From Alcaligenaceae bacterium (lineage in GTDB: Bacteria > Pseudomonadota > Gammaproteobacteria > Burkholderiales > Burkholderiaceae_B): DNA of 64,000 bases. The translations under genes were made by a program, and so were the position numbers. The stretch is taken from contig JAUNUJ010000007.1 of assembly GCA_030538235.1 (NCBI GenBank), positions 1 through 64,000 of the forward strand, given 5' to 3'. The notes under the pieces are model-generated. The model was not told where the DNA came from and made no database searches. It saw only the letters and a list, made by a program, of their open reading frames with translations. Each line of letters opens with the position of its first letter. Positions within the stretch are counted from its first letter, which is position 1. Shown piece by piece: positions 7,186 to 17,529 of this stretch.

Positions 7186-10100
7186 ATGTCAAAAGGCTTT
7201 AAGTCGTTATTTAAACAACTCGTTTTTACTACCACCTTAGGAGCACTAACACTGAGTGGTGTTGTGAACGCTCAAAACATGGCATCGGTCGTATCAGTGG
7301 TGCCCAGTGGAGAGGTAGCACGTGCCGATTTTGTTCGTGTTACTTTCAATCAGCCAGTGATGCGTTTAGGAGCAGATGCGGCAGATCCTTTTTTGATTCA
7401 ATGTGAACATGGCGTTCCTAGAGGCTCTGGCAAATGGTCTGATAATCGAGTTTGGCAATATGATTTTGCAACGGCGATAAGCGAACCTAATAATTGCGTT
7501 TTAACCAATAATCCTGATTTTAAAGATCTTAATGGTGTGGCTTTAGAGGAGTCCGAATATCAATTTAGTACTGGCAAATTGACGGTCCGTGCCAGACCTT
7601 GGCCTCTAAGTCAAGATATTGCAGAGGACCAGCATTTTATTCTAAGTTTTAATAGTAACGTACCTGCCGCTCAATTGGAGCAGTTCGGTTATTGTGCAGT
7701 TGAGGGCGTGGGAGAGCGTTTACCCCTTAAGGTTTTAGAGGCTACGGAGGTTCCAGCCTATCTTGATACCGTTTGGATTAGCGGCAATCCTGATTGGGCT
7801 CGCATTGTGCATTGCGGTCGTAGACTGCCAACCGGCGGTGAGGTGGCAGTCGTATTGGAGGCTGATTTAAGCACCGAATACGGTCACGCTTTAGCTCAGA
7901 GACAACGTTTTGATTATGTTGTTAGAGAGCCCTTCCAAGGAACCTTCAGTTGTCAGCGAATTAAGCAGGGCGCACCATGTCTGCCGTTATCTGATGTTAA
8001 GGTTCGGTTTAACGCGCTTGTCGATTCTACTAAGCTAAAGCAAATACGTCTCAAGGTGAATGCTGAGTTACGGGTACCGGATGGTTTTGGAGACAGTAGC
8101 AACAATGAAATCAATATGGCCAACGAGCTCGTTTTCAAGGGGCCTTTTCCTGAACGGGCCGAGTTGCAATTAGTGGTGCCTGAAGGTTTTACTGATGATC
8201 TGCAGCGCGAATTAAGTAATCTTGATAGTCTCAGTCAAAACTTCACACTTGATGAGCTACCACCCCTGGCCAAATTTGCTAAGCAGGATTTTGGTATTTA
8301 TGAACTCTTCCAAGAGGGTGAACAAACCTTGGCATTGATTCCGGTGACGCAGCGACGCTTGGCGGCAGACCAAAGTGCTGGACCAAATTATCTGGATAGT
8401 CTCAGCACCACAAATGACGCGGATGTTATTCGTTGGATGCGACGCTTTGAACGTCTGGACGAAAACATCGTTGATGTCATAGCACTTGAAGATATGATGA
8501 TCGACCGCAAGGAGATTCGTTGGGGTGATTATGAAACGCCTGAGGTTGATACACGAGCGATTTCTATTTTTGGGGTCGAGCAACAGGGGTTGGAGCAAAT
8601 TGAACTACCGGTCTTGGATTTGACCCTTGATGGTAATGCCGAGGTGCTTGGTGTTCCCTTGGCTCAAAGTGGTTTTCATGTGTTGGAGTTAAGCTCTCCT
8701 ACTCTGGCAGGTTCGTTGTTGGCCGATCACAACGATACCATGTATGTTCGTACCACCGCTTTATTGACTAATCTTGCGGTACATATGAAGTATGGCCCGG
8801 AGGATTTTTTAGTCTGGGTAACACGTCTTGATACGGGTGAGCCGGTTGCAAATGCGACGATTAATATTTCAAATTGTGAGGCTAAGCCATTGCATAGTGG
8901 TGTAACCGATCAACAGGGGCGTTTGTATTTAAGTCAAGCGGTGGCTAAAACGCCAGGCTGCTCATATTCCAATGGGGGGGATTTTTTTGTATCGGCGAGG
9001 GTTGATGCGGATCATCCGGCCGCTTTGGGAATCCCTCAATACAGTTTTGCTTTGAGTGCTTGGAGTGATGGAATTGAACCTTGGCGTTTCAATATTGACA
9101 GTTATCTTTATGGGGAGTCGGATACCGGTCGTCTGGTTGAGCACAGTTTTTTTGATCGTCCGCTGTATAAACCGGGGCAAATTGTTGCTATAAAGCATTT
9201 TTTACGGGTGCTCGATAAGTATGACTTAACCTTACCCCGTGCTAGTGAGTTGCCCGATATGGTGCGCCTTACCCATAGCGGTAGTGACGATCAATACGAT
9301 TTAAGTATACGTTGGTTGCCGTCGCCCAGTGGTGGTTTAGGCGCGAGTAGTTATTGGACTTTACCCCAAGCGGCAAAATTAGGTCATTATAATCTTAGTT
9401 ATTTACGTCAAGGCAATGTGGTTTTACATAGTCAACAGGGCTTTAGAGTTGAAGAGTTTAAAGTCCCGTTTTTAACCGGCTCGATGCTGATTGGTCTTGA
9501 TGATGGGGCGCTTGAGCCAACAGCTGAAACGCCTCAGGTCAGTCAAACGCCGACGCAAATCAAGCCGTTAGTAGCACCAAAAGCCTTAGCGTTGGATTTG
9601 CAGTTGAATTATATTAGTGGTGGTCCTGCCTCCAACTGGGATACAGAGGTTTCTGCCATGGTGGGTCCAGCCGATATTCAGTTTAGGCAGTATCCAGATT
9701 ACAATTTTGCTTCAAACTTATTAGATCCTAGCAAGCAGACTGTTGACGAGTCTTATAGCGATCAGGTCTTTTTAAAGCAACAAGCCCTAGCAGTGAATAC
9801 TGAGGGTAGAGCTAATTTAGTGATAGATTCTTTACCGAGCCTTGATAAGGCGTCCAGATTGCGTGTCGAGACCGGTTTTCTTGACCCTAATGGCGAGCTG
9901 CAAACATTGCAGCAAAGCGCCGTGATTTGGCCTGCTAATCTGGCGATTGGCATGATGGTAGATAGCTTTGACCAAGGTGATATGTCTGCAAAGATTGATC
10001 TATTGCTACTTGACGCAGAGGGACAGCCCTTAGCTAATCATCCCGTCAGTGTCGAAGCCTTACAACAGTTTGATTATGCTGTGCGTAAACGTCTGGTGGG

Positions 10101-13100
10101 TGGCTTTTATAGTTACGAAAGTGAGCAAAGAACAGAAAGTCTGGGTCAGGTTTGTGACGGTCAAAGCGATGCCGAGGGCAAGTTCTCTTGCGAGCTTCAA
10201 CAAAAGTTTAAAGGTCAAATCATTTTCCGAGCGTTGAGTAATGATGAGGACGGTAGAGCCGTTGCAAATTACCATCACTCGTATTTTAGTGGTTGGGGTT
10301 GGTTAGGTTCGGCTGATCATGACCGTATTGATATTGTCGCTGATAAAAAGGTTTATCAACCCGGCGATACTGCCACCTTACAAGTACGTATGCCGTTCCA
10401 AAAAGCGACTGCTTTATTGGCTATTGAGCGCGCAGGCATTCTAAAAACACAGATTCATGAGCTGACAGCAGAGGATCCTAATATCCGCCTTGAAGTGGAT
10501 AAGAGTTGGTATCCTAACGTCTACGCTTCAGTCTTGGCTGTGCGTGGTCGGGTCGAGGATGATGGCAGTGAGCCACAACCTCGTATTAGTGGTTTAATTG
10601 ATTTAAATAAACCGAGTTTCCGTTATGGACTGACAGAGATTAAAGTCGACGATCCAAATAAACAATTTAATCTTGAAATAAATTTAGATCAAAGCAATTA
10701 CCAATTAAGAGATATTGCTATAGCTAAAATCAAAGGTGTGTTGCATGATGGAACCCCGGCTTCACGAGCGTCTGTGGCAATAGCCGTTGTGGACGAAGCG
10801 TTACTTGAATTAGCGAGTCATGACAGTGCCGCAATCATCAGAGCGATGCGCCGCGAGCGCGGTTATAGTGTAACGACCGCAACGGCTCAGTCTGAAGTGA
10901 TTGGTCGCCGTCATTACGGTCGTAAAGCAGTGGCTGCTGGTGGTGCTGCTGCGGATTTAGCTAAGCGCGCCGGTACTCGGGAGTTTTTTGACACCTTATT
11001 ATTATGGCAACCAAATATTGAATTGGATGTAAATGGTGAGGCGAGCATCCCAATTCATCTAAACGACAGTATTTCTCGATTTAAAGTGATCGCGGTGGGT
11101 GATTTTGGGGTAGATCGCTTTGCGGAAGCAAAGGCAGAGTTTAGTAGCTCCAAAGATCTACAACTGATCTCCGGGATCCCTAATGTGATTCGTGAGCAGG
11201 ATAGTTATGATTTAAGCTTAACCTTACGTAACACCACGGATAGAGACTTAGAGGTGATTGTCGGTGGGAGCAGCACAGGAGCGATGCAAAAAACACTGAG
11301 CAATCAAGAAGTGACTCTAGCGGCTAAGCAGTCTATGACCGTTTCTTGGCCGGTGCCGATGGATGAACTCTCTGCTCGTCATTTTGCTGATACAACAGGT
11401 GATAAGACCGCATTTAGGGAGGATAAGCAAAGCATCCGCTGGCATTTCTTTGCTGTTCAAAAAACGCCTAAAGCACAACAAGAGACAGCCTTGAGTGACA
11501 GTATGTATATCACTCAAGAGATTAAACCGCTGATACCTTTAACCGTGCGTCAATCACTTCTGTTATCACTGGACGCAGAGGGTGAGGCGCAGACCATCCA
11601 ATTAGGTCTGCCTGAAACCGCTTTAACTCTAGATGGCAAACCCTTAGGTGGGGTCTCCATGCAGCTGCGCAGTAGCCTACTAGGACAAACCGAAGAGTTG
11701 ACTCAATGGTTTAGTAATTACCCATATACCTGCTATGAACAGTTAGCGGCTATTGCGGTGGGTCTGGATGATCAGCAAGCATGGGACAAATTAATGCTTG
11801 AGTTACCACAGTATTTAGATTCACAGGGGCTGGTGAAGTATTTCCCGGCGGCAGGGGTGAGAGGTAGCATCAATTTAACCGCTTATCTGCTGAGTCTGTC
11901 GTCTCATGCTAAGAAAATCGGTTTGGCGTTTGAGATACCGCAGGCTCATCAAGAGCGTTTGTTGAATGCCTTGATTGCTACTTTTGAGGGACGTATTGAT
12001 CAGGAATTGCCTCATAGTCAATGGCGTTGGAGTTATCGATTGGCAGCCTTAACAGCTTTAGCTGAATATGGTCAGGTGACACCGCGTATGGCTCAGTCAT
12101 TTTATGAACAAAATGAACAATGGAATATGAGCGACTGGGTTAACTGGTTGATTATTACAAAGAGCTTTAATGATCCGGCAATGACTCAAATTGCTAGCAC
12201 TGCCAAAGTGAATTTATTATCGCTGCTTAGCCGCGAAGGTCAACTGTTGGTACCGCAGGCTAACGAGTTAACAAATACTTGGTGGACCATGTTTAGCCGT
12301 GAAGCTAATTTAGCCAAACTGCTCTTTGTGGTGACAGACGATCCTGATTGGTCGGCGGATATTCCGTATTTAGTCAATGGCTTAATCAATCTGCAGAATC
12401 GAGGTCATTGGGGCACCACGGTAGCAAATACTTATGCCAAATTAGCCATGCAGTATTATGGAAAAGTGCAAGAGGATCCCTTTACTTCAGGCAACTTCAC
12501 CACTGTGTTGAGTGCTGCTAGTACAACGGATGAGAGCGCAACCACGGTGTTGACGGAGATTAAACCGGAGCAGTTCGAGGGCGGACAGGCAGTACCTTTA
12601 GCGGCGATGCCTTGGACTGCCATAAGCGAAAATCAACTAAATCTAGACTTTGAAGGTCAAGGCAAACTCTGGGTGGATGTTAGTACCCATGCTGCGGTGC
12701 CTTTACTTGAGGCTAAATATGCCGGCTATCGTTTAGAGCGTGAAGTTCTGCCGGTGGTGCAAAAAAATCCGGAGGGTTGGTCTCAGGGTGATGTTTACCG
12801 AGTCAAACTCAAGATTCATGCTAACTCACCAATGACTTGGGTGGTGGTTAACGACCCTATCCCTAGCGGTGCCACGATTTTAGGTTCCGGATTAGGTCGT
12901 GACAGTCTGATTTTACAGGAACAATCAGCACAAGTCGCTGCAGCAGAAAATAGTAGTGATGGCTATAGCTACTGGCGTTCTTGGCCGACGTTTGTGGAGC
13001 GTGGCAGTGACAGTTACCGTGCTTATTATGACTTTATGGGTCAGGGCGAAACCGAGCTTGAGTATACGGTCAGATTGAACCACAGTGGTGAGTTTAACCT

Positions 13101-13188
13101 GCCACCAAGCCGAGTTGAGGCACTTTACAACCCGGATGTATACGGTGAATGGCCTCATGCCGAAGCTATTAGGGTTGAAGCAAGGTAG
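7186..13188 (+). CDS. Bacterial alpha-2-macroglobulin (thioester type)
   Basis: About 2000 residues, longer than E. coli YfhM (about 1650). The ATG at 7186 is taken because GGGGG precedes it at a short distance. A signal peptide ends near SGVVNA-Q. There is no lipobox cysteine, so the protein appears soluble in the periplasm rather than a lipoprotein. Early parts show MG-type beta domains. LVEHSFFDRPLYKPGQIV and DIVADKKVYQPGDTATL are the conserved macroglobulin segments. TCYEQLAAIAVG contains the CxEQ thioester, with Cys at about residue 1516. The family traps attacking proteases covalently. The pbpC gene begins 1 bp after the stop, the yfhM-pbpC arrangement known from other proteobacteria. 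Confidence 0.93.
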   Translation: MSKGFKSLFKQLVFTTTLGALTLSGVVNAQNMASVVSVVPSGEVARADFVRVTFNQPVMRLGADAADPFLIQCEHGVPRGSGKWSDNRVWQYDFATAISEPNNCVLTNNPDFKDLNGVALEESEYQFSTGKLTVRARPWPLSQDIAEDQHFILSFNSNVPAAQLEQFGYCAVEGVGERLPLKVLEATEVPAYLDTVWISGNPDWARIVHCGRRLPTGGEVAVVLEADLSTEYGHALAQRQRFDYVVREPFQGTFSCQRIKQGAPCLPLSDVKVRFNALVDSTKLKQIRLKVNAELRVPDGFGDSSNNEINMANELVFKGPFPERAELQLVVPEGFTDDLQRELSNLDSLSQNFTLDELPPLAKFAKQDFGIYELFQEGEQTLALIPVTQRRLAADQSAGPNYLDSLSTTNDADVIRWMRRFERLDENIVDVIALEDMMIDRKEIRWGDYETPEVDTRAISIFGVEQQGLEQIELPVLDLTLDGNAEVLGVPLAQSGFHVLELSSPTLAGSLLADHNDTMYVRTTALLTNLAVHMKYGPEDFLVWVTRLDTGEPVANATINISNCEAKPLHSGVTDQQGRLYLSQAVAKTPGCSYSNGGDFFVSARVDADHPAALGIPQYSFALSAWSDGIEPWRFNIDSYLYGESDTGRLVEHSFFDRPLYKPGQIVAIKHFLRVLDKYDLTLPRASELPDMVRLTHSGSDDQYDLSIRWLPSPSGGLGASSYWTLPQAAKLGHYNLSYLRQGNVVLHSQQGFRVEEFKVPFLTGSMLIGLDDGALEPTAETPQVSQTPTQIKPLVAPKALALDLQLNYISGGPASNWDTEVSAMVGPADIQFRQYPDYNFASNLLDPSKQTVDESYSDQVFLKQQALAVNTEGRANLVIDSLPSLDKASRLRVETGFLDPNGELQTLQQSAVIWPANLAIGMMVDSFDQGDMSAKIDLLLLDAEGQPLANHPVSVEALQQFDYAVRKRLVGGFYSYESEQRTESLGQVCDGQSDAEGKFSCELQQKFKGQIIFRALSNDEDGRAVANYHHSYFSGWGWLGSADHDRIDIVADKKVYQPGDTATLQVRMPFQKATALLAIERAGILKTQIHELTAEDPNIRLEVDKSWYPNVYASVLAVRGRVEDDGSEPQPRISGLIDLNKPSFRYGLTEIKVDDPNKQFNLEINLDQSNYQLRDIAIAKIKGVLHDGTPASRASVAIAVVDEALLELASHDSAAIIRAMRRERGYSVTTATAQSEVIGRRHYGRKAVAAGGAAADLAKRAGTREFFDTLLLWQPNIELDVNGEASIPIHLNDSISRFKVIAVGDFGVDRFAEAKAEFSSSKDLQLISGIPNVIREQDSYDLSLTLRNTTDRDLEVIVGGSSTGAMQKTLSNQEVTLAAKQSMTVSWPVPMDELSARHFADTTGDKTAFREDKQSIRWHFFAVQKTPKAQQETALSDSMYITQEIKPLIPLTVRQSLLLSLDAEGEAQTIQLGLPETALTLDGKPLGGVSMQLRSSLLGQTEELTQWFSNYPYTCYEQLAAIAVGLDDQQAWDKLMLELPQYLDSQGLVKYFPAAGVRGSINLTAYLLSLSSHAKKIGLAFEIPQAHQERLLNALIATFEGRIDQELPHSQWRWSYRLAALTALAEYGQVTPRMAQSFYEQNEQWNMSDWVNWLIITKSFNDPAMTQIASTAKVNLLSLLSREGQLLVPQANELTNTWWTMFSREANLAKLLFVVTDDPDWSADIPYLVNGLINLQNRGHWGTTVANTYAKLAMQYYGKVQEDPFTSGNFTTVLSAASTTDESATTVLTEIKPEQFEGGQAVPLAAMPWTAISENQLNLDFEGQGKLWVDVSTHAAVPLLEAKYAGYRLEREVLPVVQKNPEGWSQGDVYRVKLKIHANSPMTWVVVNDPIPSGATILGSGLGRDSLILQEQSAQVAAAENSSDGYSYWRSWPTFVERGSDSYRAYYDFMGQGETELEYTVRLNHSGEFNLPPSRVEALYNPDVYGEWPHAEAIRVEAR

Positions 13189-13189
13189 C

Positions 13190-15430
13190 ATGAAAGCTGA
13201 ATCCGCTAAGACTTGGTGGCACCGCCTTGTCTATGGGCTGTTAGGTCTGAGTCTATTGATAGGCTCAGGTCTAATTGCCGGGCGAGTAGCGTTGCAGTAC
13301 GCTGCACCGACAACGCTTCCCGGCTTTAATGAAATTAAAACAGTGTCTCAATCATCCTATATTGATATTTTGGATAGACAGGGTCAAGTCTTAGACAGGA
13401 TCCGACAGGATTTTACCAAGCGACAGGGTGAGTGGTTGACACTGGATGAGATTTCACCGACTTTTATTAAGAGCATCTTGCATTCCGAAGATAAGCGTTT
13501 TTATCAGCATGCCGGTGTGGATTGGTGGGCGCTAATAAACGCTGGTCAATCCCATTTACGTCAAAAAATTAAAAAAATTCTGGGCCTAACCTCAGGTAGG
13601 GAAGTAGGGCGCGGGGGCGCTTCCGGTATTTCCATGCAGTTAGCGTCCATGTTGAAGCCTGAGTTGCAAGCTAAAACATTCAGAAGCTATCGCCAAAAAT
13701 GGCAACAAATGGCTACCGCTTTGGCGCTTGAGCGACAGTTGCACAAAGATGAAATTCTTGAAGCCTATGTAAATCTCTTGCCCTTCCGCGGTGAAATTGT
13801 CGGTGTGTCCGCCGCTGCCGAGACCTTTTACGGTAAGTATGCTTTTGGACTCAATCCGCGTGAATCAGCTTTGTTGGCGGTGATGGCACGGGCACCTAAT
13901 GCGTCGATCACACGTTTAACTGAGCGTAGTTGTGATTTACTGATGAAAATGAGCGAGGACAACCACTGTCGCGGTCTCGAACACTTTGTTAGTTACTATC
14001 TGTCTTTGCCGCATCCGCAGCGCCTTGACAATCAGCATAATGCGCCACACCTTGCCCAATATGCGCGTCAATGGGCAAATTTGCACGACCGCAAACGTGT
14101 TTATACCAGTCTCGATATGGCTTTGCAAAAAAGGGTGACTGAGCTGGTTCAACAGCATTTAAGTGAATTACGTGATGTGATGGTACAAGATGCCGCGGTG
14201 GTGGTGTTGGATAATTCTAGCGGAGCAATATTGACTTACTTGGGCTCATCCGGTGGCTTAAGCACGGCTCAAGAGGTCGATCATGCACGGGCGCCGCGCC
14301 AAGTGGCTTCGACCTTGAAGCCCTTTTTATATGCGCAAATGATTGATGAAAAGCGGTTGACCGCGGCCAGTTTATTGCATGATTCACCGATTAATTTATT
14401 AGCTGGTGAGGGCTTGTATATCCCCCAAAATCATAACCGTAGTTTTGCCGGCTGGGTCAGTCTACGAGTGGCTCTAGCGTCATCTTTAAATATCCCTGCG
14501 GTCAGAACAATTGTCTCTTTGGGGGTAGCGCCATTTTATAAAAAACTCAAAGAATTACATCTACCGTTGAGTAGAGATAGTGAGTTTTATGGCTATAGTT
14601 TGGCTCTAGGTGGTGCTGATATGGATTTGTTAAGTTTGACAAATGCCTATCGTACCTTGGCAAATCAGGGCAATTACAGTTCTCTCTGGTGGAATCAAGC
14701 AGAGCGCACGGAACCCTCTATGACTGAGGTTTTTTCTCCTGAGGCCGCTTGGATCATTGCCGATATTCTTTCCGATCGACAGGCGCGTGCCTACACCTTT
14801 GGTTTGGATAGTGTCTTGACCACCCCATTTTGGAGTGCCGTGAAAACTGGTACTAGCAAGGATATGCGTGATAATTGGACGGTCGGTTGGTCAGAGCATT
14901 TTACCGTTGGGGTTTGGGTTGGTAATAGTGACGGTCGTAGTATGCAAAATGTCCTTGGCGTCAGTGGTGCCGGACCGATTTGGCATGATGTGATGCGCTA
15001 TTTGCATCAAAACAGAGAGTCTAAGGCGCCACCAAAACCGGCCGCTGTGGTGGCAGAGACGGTGCAGTTTATAGGTCTTGATGAGGCCACAAGACAAGAG
15101 TATTTTTTAACCGGCACAGAGATGAGGCAAGTCGTTTCTTTGGCGACTTCAGGGTACGATGCCATGGCCCCAATTAAAATTCAAGCGCCGATAAATGGTA
15201 GTATTTTAGCGCTCGACCCTGATATTCCGTTGAATGCACAAAAGCTTTATCTTAAAGCCAATATTCCCCCAGACGATCCCAGAGTGGAGAGTTTACAATG
15301 GGAGGTTTCAGACATAGCGGCGGGTAGAGGTGTCGGTAATTTCTGGTCACCAAGTCGGGGGCGTCATCGTATTGTTTTAAAAGCTGAAGATGGTAAGGTA
15401 TTAGATCAGGTTTTTATTTCTGTTAGATAA
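13190..15430 (+). CDS. pbpC: Penicillin-binding protein 1C (bifunctional class A PBP)
   Basis: 746 residues from ATG 13190; translation is probably coupled to the A2M gene ending at 13188. An N-terminal anchor (LVYGLLGLSLLIGSGLIAG) is followed by a glycosyltransferase family 51 domain with HSEDKRFYQHAGVDWWAL and EAYVNLLPFRGEIVG. The transpeptidase domain shows STLK (Ser at about 374), SSLN and KTGTS (Lys at about 552). The last 90 residues fit the PBP1C C-terminal beta domain (LDPDIPLNAQKLYL). It polymerises and crosslinks peptidoglycan, probably at breaks, with A2M guarding the periplasm. Confidence 0.93.
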   Translation: MKAESAKTWWHRLVYGLLGLSLLIGSGLIAGRVALQYAAPTTLPGFNEIKTVSQSSYIDILDRQGQVLDRIRQDFTKRQGEWLTLDEISPTFIKSILHSEDKRFYQHAGVDWWALINAGQSHLRQKIKKILGLTSGREVGRGGASGISMQLASMLKPELQAKTFRSYRQKWQQMATALALERQLHKDEILEAYVNLLPFRGEIVGVSAAAETFYGKYAFGLNPRESALLAVMARAPNASITRLTERSCDLLMKMSEDNHCRGLEHFVSYYLSLPHPQRLDNQHNAPHLAQYARQWANLHDRKRVYTSLDMALQKRVTELVQQHLSELRDVMVQDAAVVVLDNSSGAILTYLGSSGGLSTAQEVDHARAPRQVASTLKPFLYAQMIDEKRLTAASLLHDSPINLLAGEGLYIPQNHNRSFAGWVSLRVALASSLNIPAVRTIVSLGVAPFYKKLKELHLPLSRDSEFYGYSLALGGADMDLLSLTNAYRTLANQGNYSSLWWNQAERTEPSMTEVFSPEAAWIIADILSDRQARAYTFGLDSVLTTPFWSAVKTGTSKDMRDNWTVGWSEHFTVGVWVGNSDGRSMQNVLGVSGAGPIWHDVMRYLHQNRESKAPPKPAAVVAETVQFIGLDEATRQEYFLTGTEMRQVVSLATSGYDAMAPIKIQAPINGSILALDPDIPLNAQKLYLKANIPPDDPRVESLQWEVSDIAAGRGVGNFWSPSRGRHRIVLKAEDGKVLDQVFISVR

Positions 15431-15450
15431 GTTGATAGAGAGGAGTGAGC

Positions 15451-16269
15451 ATGACTGAAGCGTCCCTAAAAGTAGCGGTAGCACAGTTTCCAGGTACTAA
15501 TGTTATTGAGGAAAATAAGGCCTATATTTCCGATCTATGTCGTCAAGCAGCGGCGGAAAAGGCTGAGCTACTGGTTTTTCCGGAAGCGGCGATGTGTGCC
15601 TTTAGTTCTGAGTTGGCGCAGTTAAGAGCGGTGGCGACTCAGCACTCATCGGCTTTTATTGAATACATGCAAGACTTGGCTAAGACACATGGTTTTGCCA
15701 TTGTGGTGGGCGTGTTAAGTCCTTCCGAAGTTGAAGAAGACCAACGCGTTGTTAATCAGTTGATTGCAATTGCTGCTGATGGTGAGATTATTACTCGCTA
15801 CACTAAGGTTCATTTATATGATGCCTTTAGTTTTAAAGAGTCAGCCAAAGTGCAACCCGGGGCGCTTTATACGGATAATCGCGAATTAAGTTTGTTTAGT
15901 CTTAAAGGATTTAATATCGGACTGGTTAATTGTTATGATTTGCGTTTTCCAGAATTGTCTCGAAAACTGGCGGTCGCCGGTGCCGATATTTTATCAATCA
16001 GTGCGGCTTGGTTAGCCGGGCCTTATAAAGAAAGCCATTGGGAAACCTTATCGCGCGCTCGTGCTATTGAAAACACTTGCTACGTCTTGGCTAGCGGTCA
16101 AACCGCACCCAAAAATACCGGTCAAAGTATGATTATCGATCCGATGGGGGCGATTTTGGCCGGCGCCGGTGAAGAACCAGGTTTGATTGTACGTACACTG
16201 AGTAAAAAGCGACTTAGCGACGTGCGCACCATCTTGCCTTGTTTGGAAAATCGTCGTTATGATGTGTAG
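15451..16269 (+). CDS. Carbon-nitrogen hydrolase (nitrilase superfamily)
   Basis: 272 residues. The ATG at 15451 is chosen over GTG at 15445 because AGGAG ends about 5 nt before it. The Glu-Lys-Cys triad is visible: E45 in FPEAAM, K119 in TKVHLYDAF and C161 in NCYDLRFPE. The CYDLRFPE block is typical of the Nit/omega-amidase-like branch, which hydrolyses amides such as deaminated glutathione or alpha-ketoglutaramate; the exact substrate is inferred only. It follows pbpC closely and may be cotranscribed. Confidence 0.88.
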   Translation: MTEASLKVAVAQFPGTNVIEENKAYISDLCRQAAAEKAELLVFPEAAMCAFSSELAQLRAVATQHSSAFIEYMQDLAKTHGFAIVVGVLSPSEVEEDQRVVNQLIAIAADGEIITRYTKVHLYDAFSFKESAKVQPGALYTDNRELSLFSLKGFNIGLVNCYDLRFPELSRKLAVAGADILSISAAWLAGPYKESHWETLSRARAIENTCYVLASGQTAPKNTGQSMIIDPMGAILAGAGEEPGLIVRTLSKKRLSDVRTILPCLENRRYDV

Positions 16270-16356
16270 CTTCGGGTTTATTTAAGTGGGGTCGTGCATC
16301 ATGTTAAAATTAGCCTGTTTAAGAATCATTAAATTAAATTTGTTTAGGAGAAATTG

Positions 16357-17421
16357 ATGGCTTTAGTCTCAATGCGCCAGTTATTGGACCACGCTGCTGA
16401 GCATGGCTACGGTATCCCTGCTTTTAACGTTAACAACTTAGAGCAGGTTCAGGCCATTATGGAAGCGGCCCATGAAACCGACAGTCCAGTGATTATGCAG
16501 GCTTCGGCCGGTGCTCGCAAGTATGCCGGTGAAGCTTTTTTAAAACATTTGATTGAAGCCGCCGTCGAGGCTTATCCTGACATCCCTGTGGTTATGCACC
16601 AAGACCACGGTCAATCGCCGGAGGTTTGTCGCGGTGCGATTGATTTGGGTTTCAGTAGTGTGATGATGGACGGTTCATTAGAAGCAGACGGTAAAACCGT
16701 TGCCGATTATGAGTACAACGTCGATGTTACTCGCCAAGTCGTAGAAATGGCTCACAAACTCGGTGTCAGTGTTGAGGGTGAGTTAGGTGTTCTGGGTTCT
16801 CTGGAAACCATGCAGGGTGACAAGGAAGACGGTCACGGTGCTGAGGGTACACTGACCATTGATCAGTTATTGACTGACCCTGAGCAGGCTGTGGATTTTG
16901 TTAAACGTACTCAAGTAGATGCCTTGGCAATAGCGATTGGTACTAGTCATGGCGCCTATAAATTTACGCGTAAGCCGACCGGTGATATTTTATCAATTCA
17001 GCGCATCAAGGAAATTCACGAACGTCTACCAAATACGCACTTAGTGATGCATGGTAGCTCCAGTGTTCCGCAGGAGTTATTGGCTGAGATTCGTGAGTTT
17101 GGCGGTGATATGAAGGAAACTTACGGGGTGCCGGTTGAAGAAATTCAAGAAGCGATTAAGCACGGTGTGCGCAAGGTCAATATCGATACAGATATTCGCT
17201 TAGCAATGACTGCAGCTGTACGTCGTTTCTTATTCGAAAATCCATCCAAATTTGACCCACGTGAGTTCAATAAACCTGCCCGCGAAGCTGCCAAGCAGAT
17301 TTGTATTGCTCGTTATGAGGCCTTTGGGACCGCCGGTAATGCCTCTAAGATCAAACCGGTGTCTTTAAATGAGATGGCTGCACTCTATGCTGCCGGTGAT
17401 TTATACCAAAAAACAGTGTAA
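16357..17421 (+). CDS. fba: Fructose-bisphosphate aldolase, class II
   Basis: 354 residues from ATG 16357 (AGGAG 6 nt upstream; the TTG one codon earlier is rejected). Zn-binding and active-site blocks are clear: [14 protein letters not shown] with metal His, [18 protein letters not shown], and the C-terminal [19 protein letters not shown]. The enzyme cleaves fructose-1,6-bisphosphate to DHAP and glyceraldehyde-3-phosphate, and works in reverse in gluconeogenesis. The long C-terminal form ([19 protein letters not shown]) is the variant usual in betaproteobacteria and Rhodobacter-like CbbA proteins. A strong terminator follows. Confidence 0.96.
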   Translation: MALVSMRQLLDHAAEHGYGIPAFNVNNLEQVQAIMEAAHETDSPVIMQASAGARKYAGEAFLKHLIEAAVEAYPDIPVVMHQDHGQSPEVCRGAIDLGFSSVMMDGSLEADGKTVADYEYNVDVTRQVVEMAHKLGVSVEGELGVLGSLETMQGDKEDGHGAEGTLTIDQLLTDPEQAVDFVKRTQVDALAIAIGTSHGAYKFTRKPTGDILSIQRIKEIHERLPNTHLVMHGSSSVPQELLAEIREFGGDMKETYGVPVEEIQEAIKHGVRKVNIDTDIRLAMTAAVRRFLFENPSKFDPREFNKPAREAAKQICIARYEAFGTAGNASKIKPVSLNEMAALYAAGDLYQKTV

Positions 17422-17445
17422 TTAACACTGTTTAACAGCACTAAA

Positions 17446-17482
17446 AAGGCGACTCGGAAGGCTTCGAGTCGCCTTGATTTTT
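17446..17482 (+). terminator. Intrinsic terminator of fba
   Basis: AAGGCGACTCG pairs with CGAGTCGCCTT (11 bp) around an 8-nt loop, followed by GATTTTT. It lies between convergent fba and the cytochrome b561 gene. Confidence 0.9.
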
Positions 17483-17529
17483 ACTGAGACTTTAAATGCT
17501 TATTTGCTATTTCTACTTGTCGCATCCAA

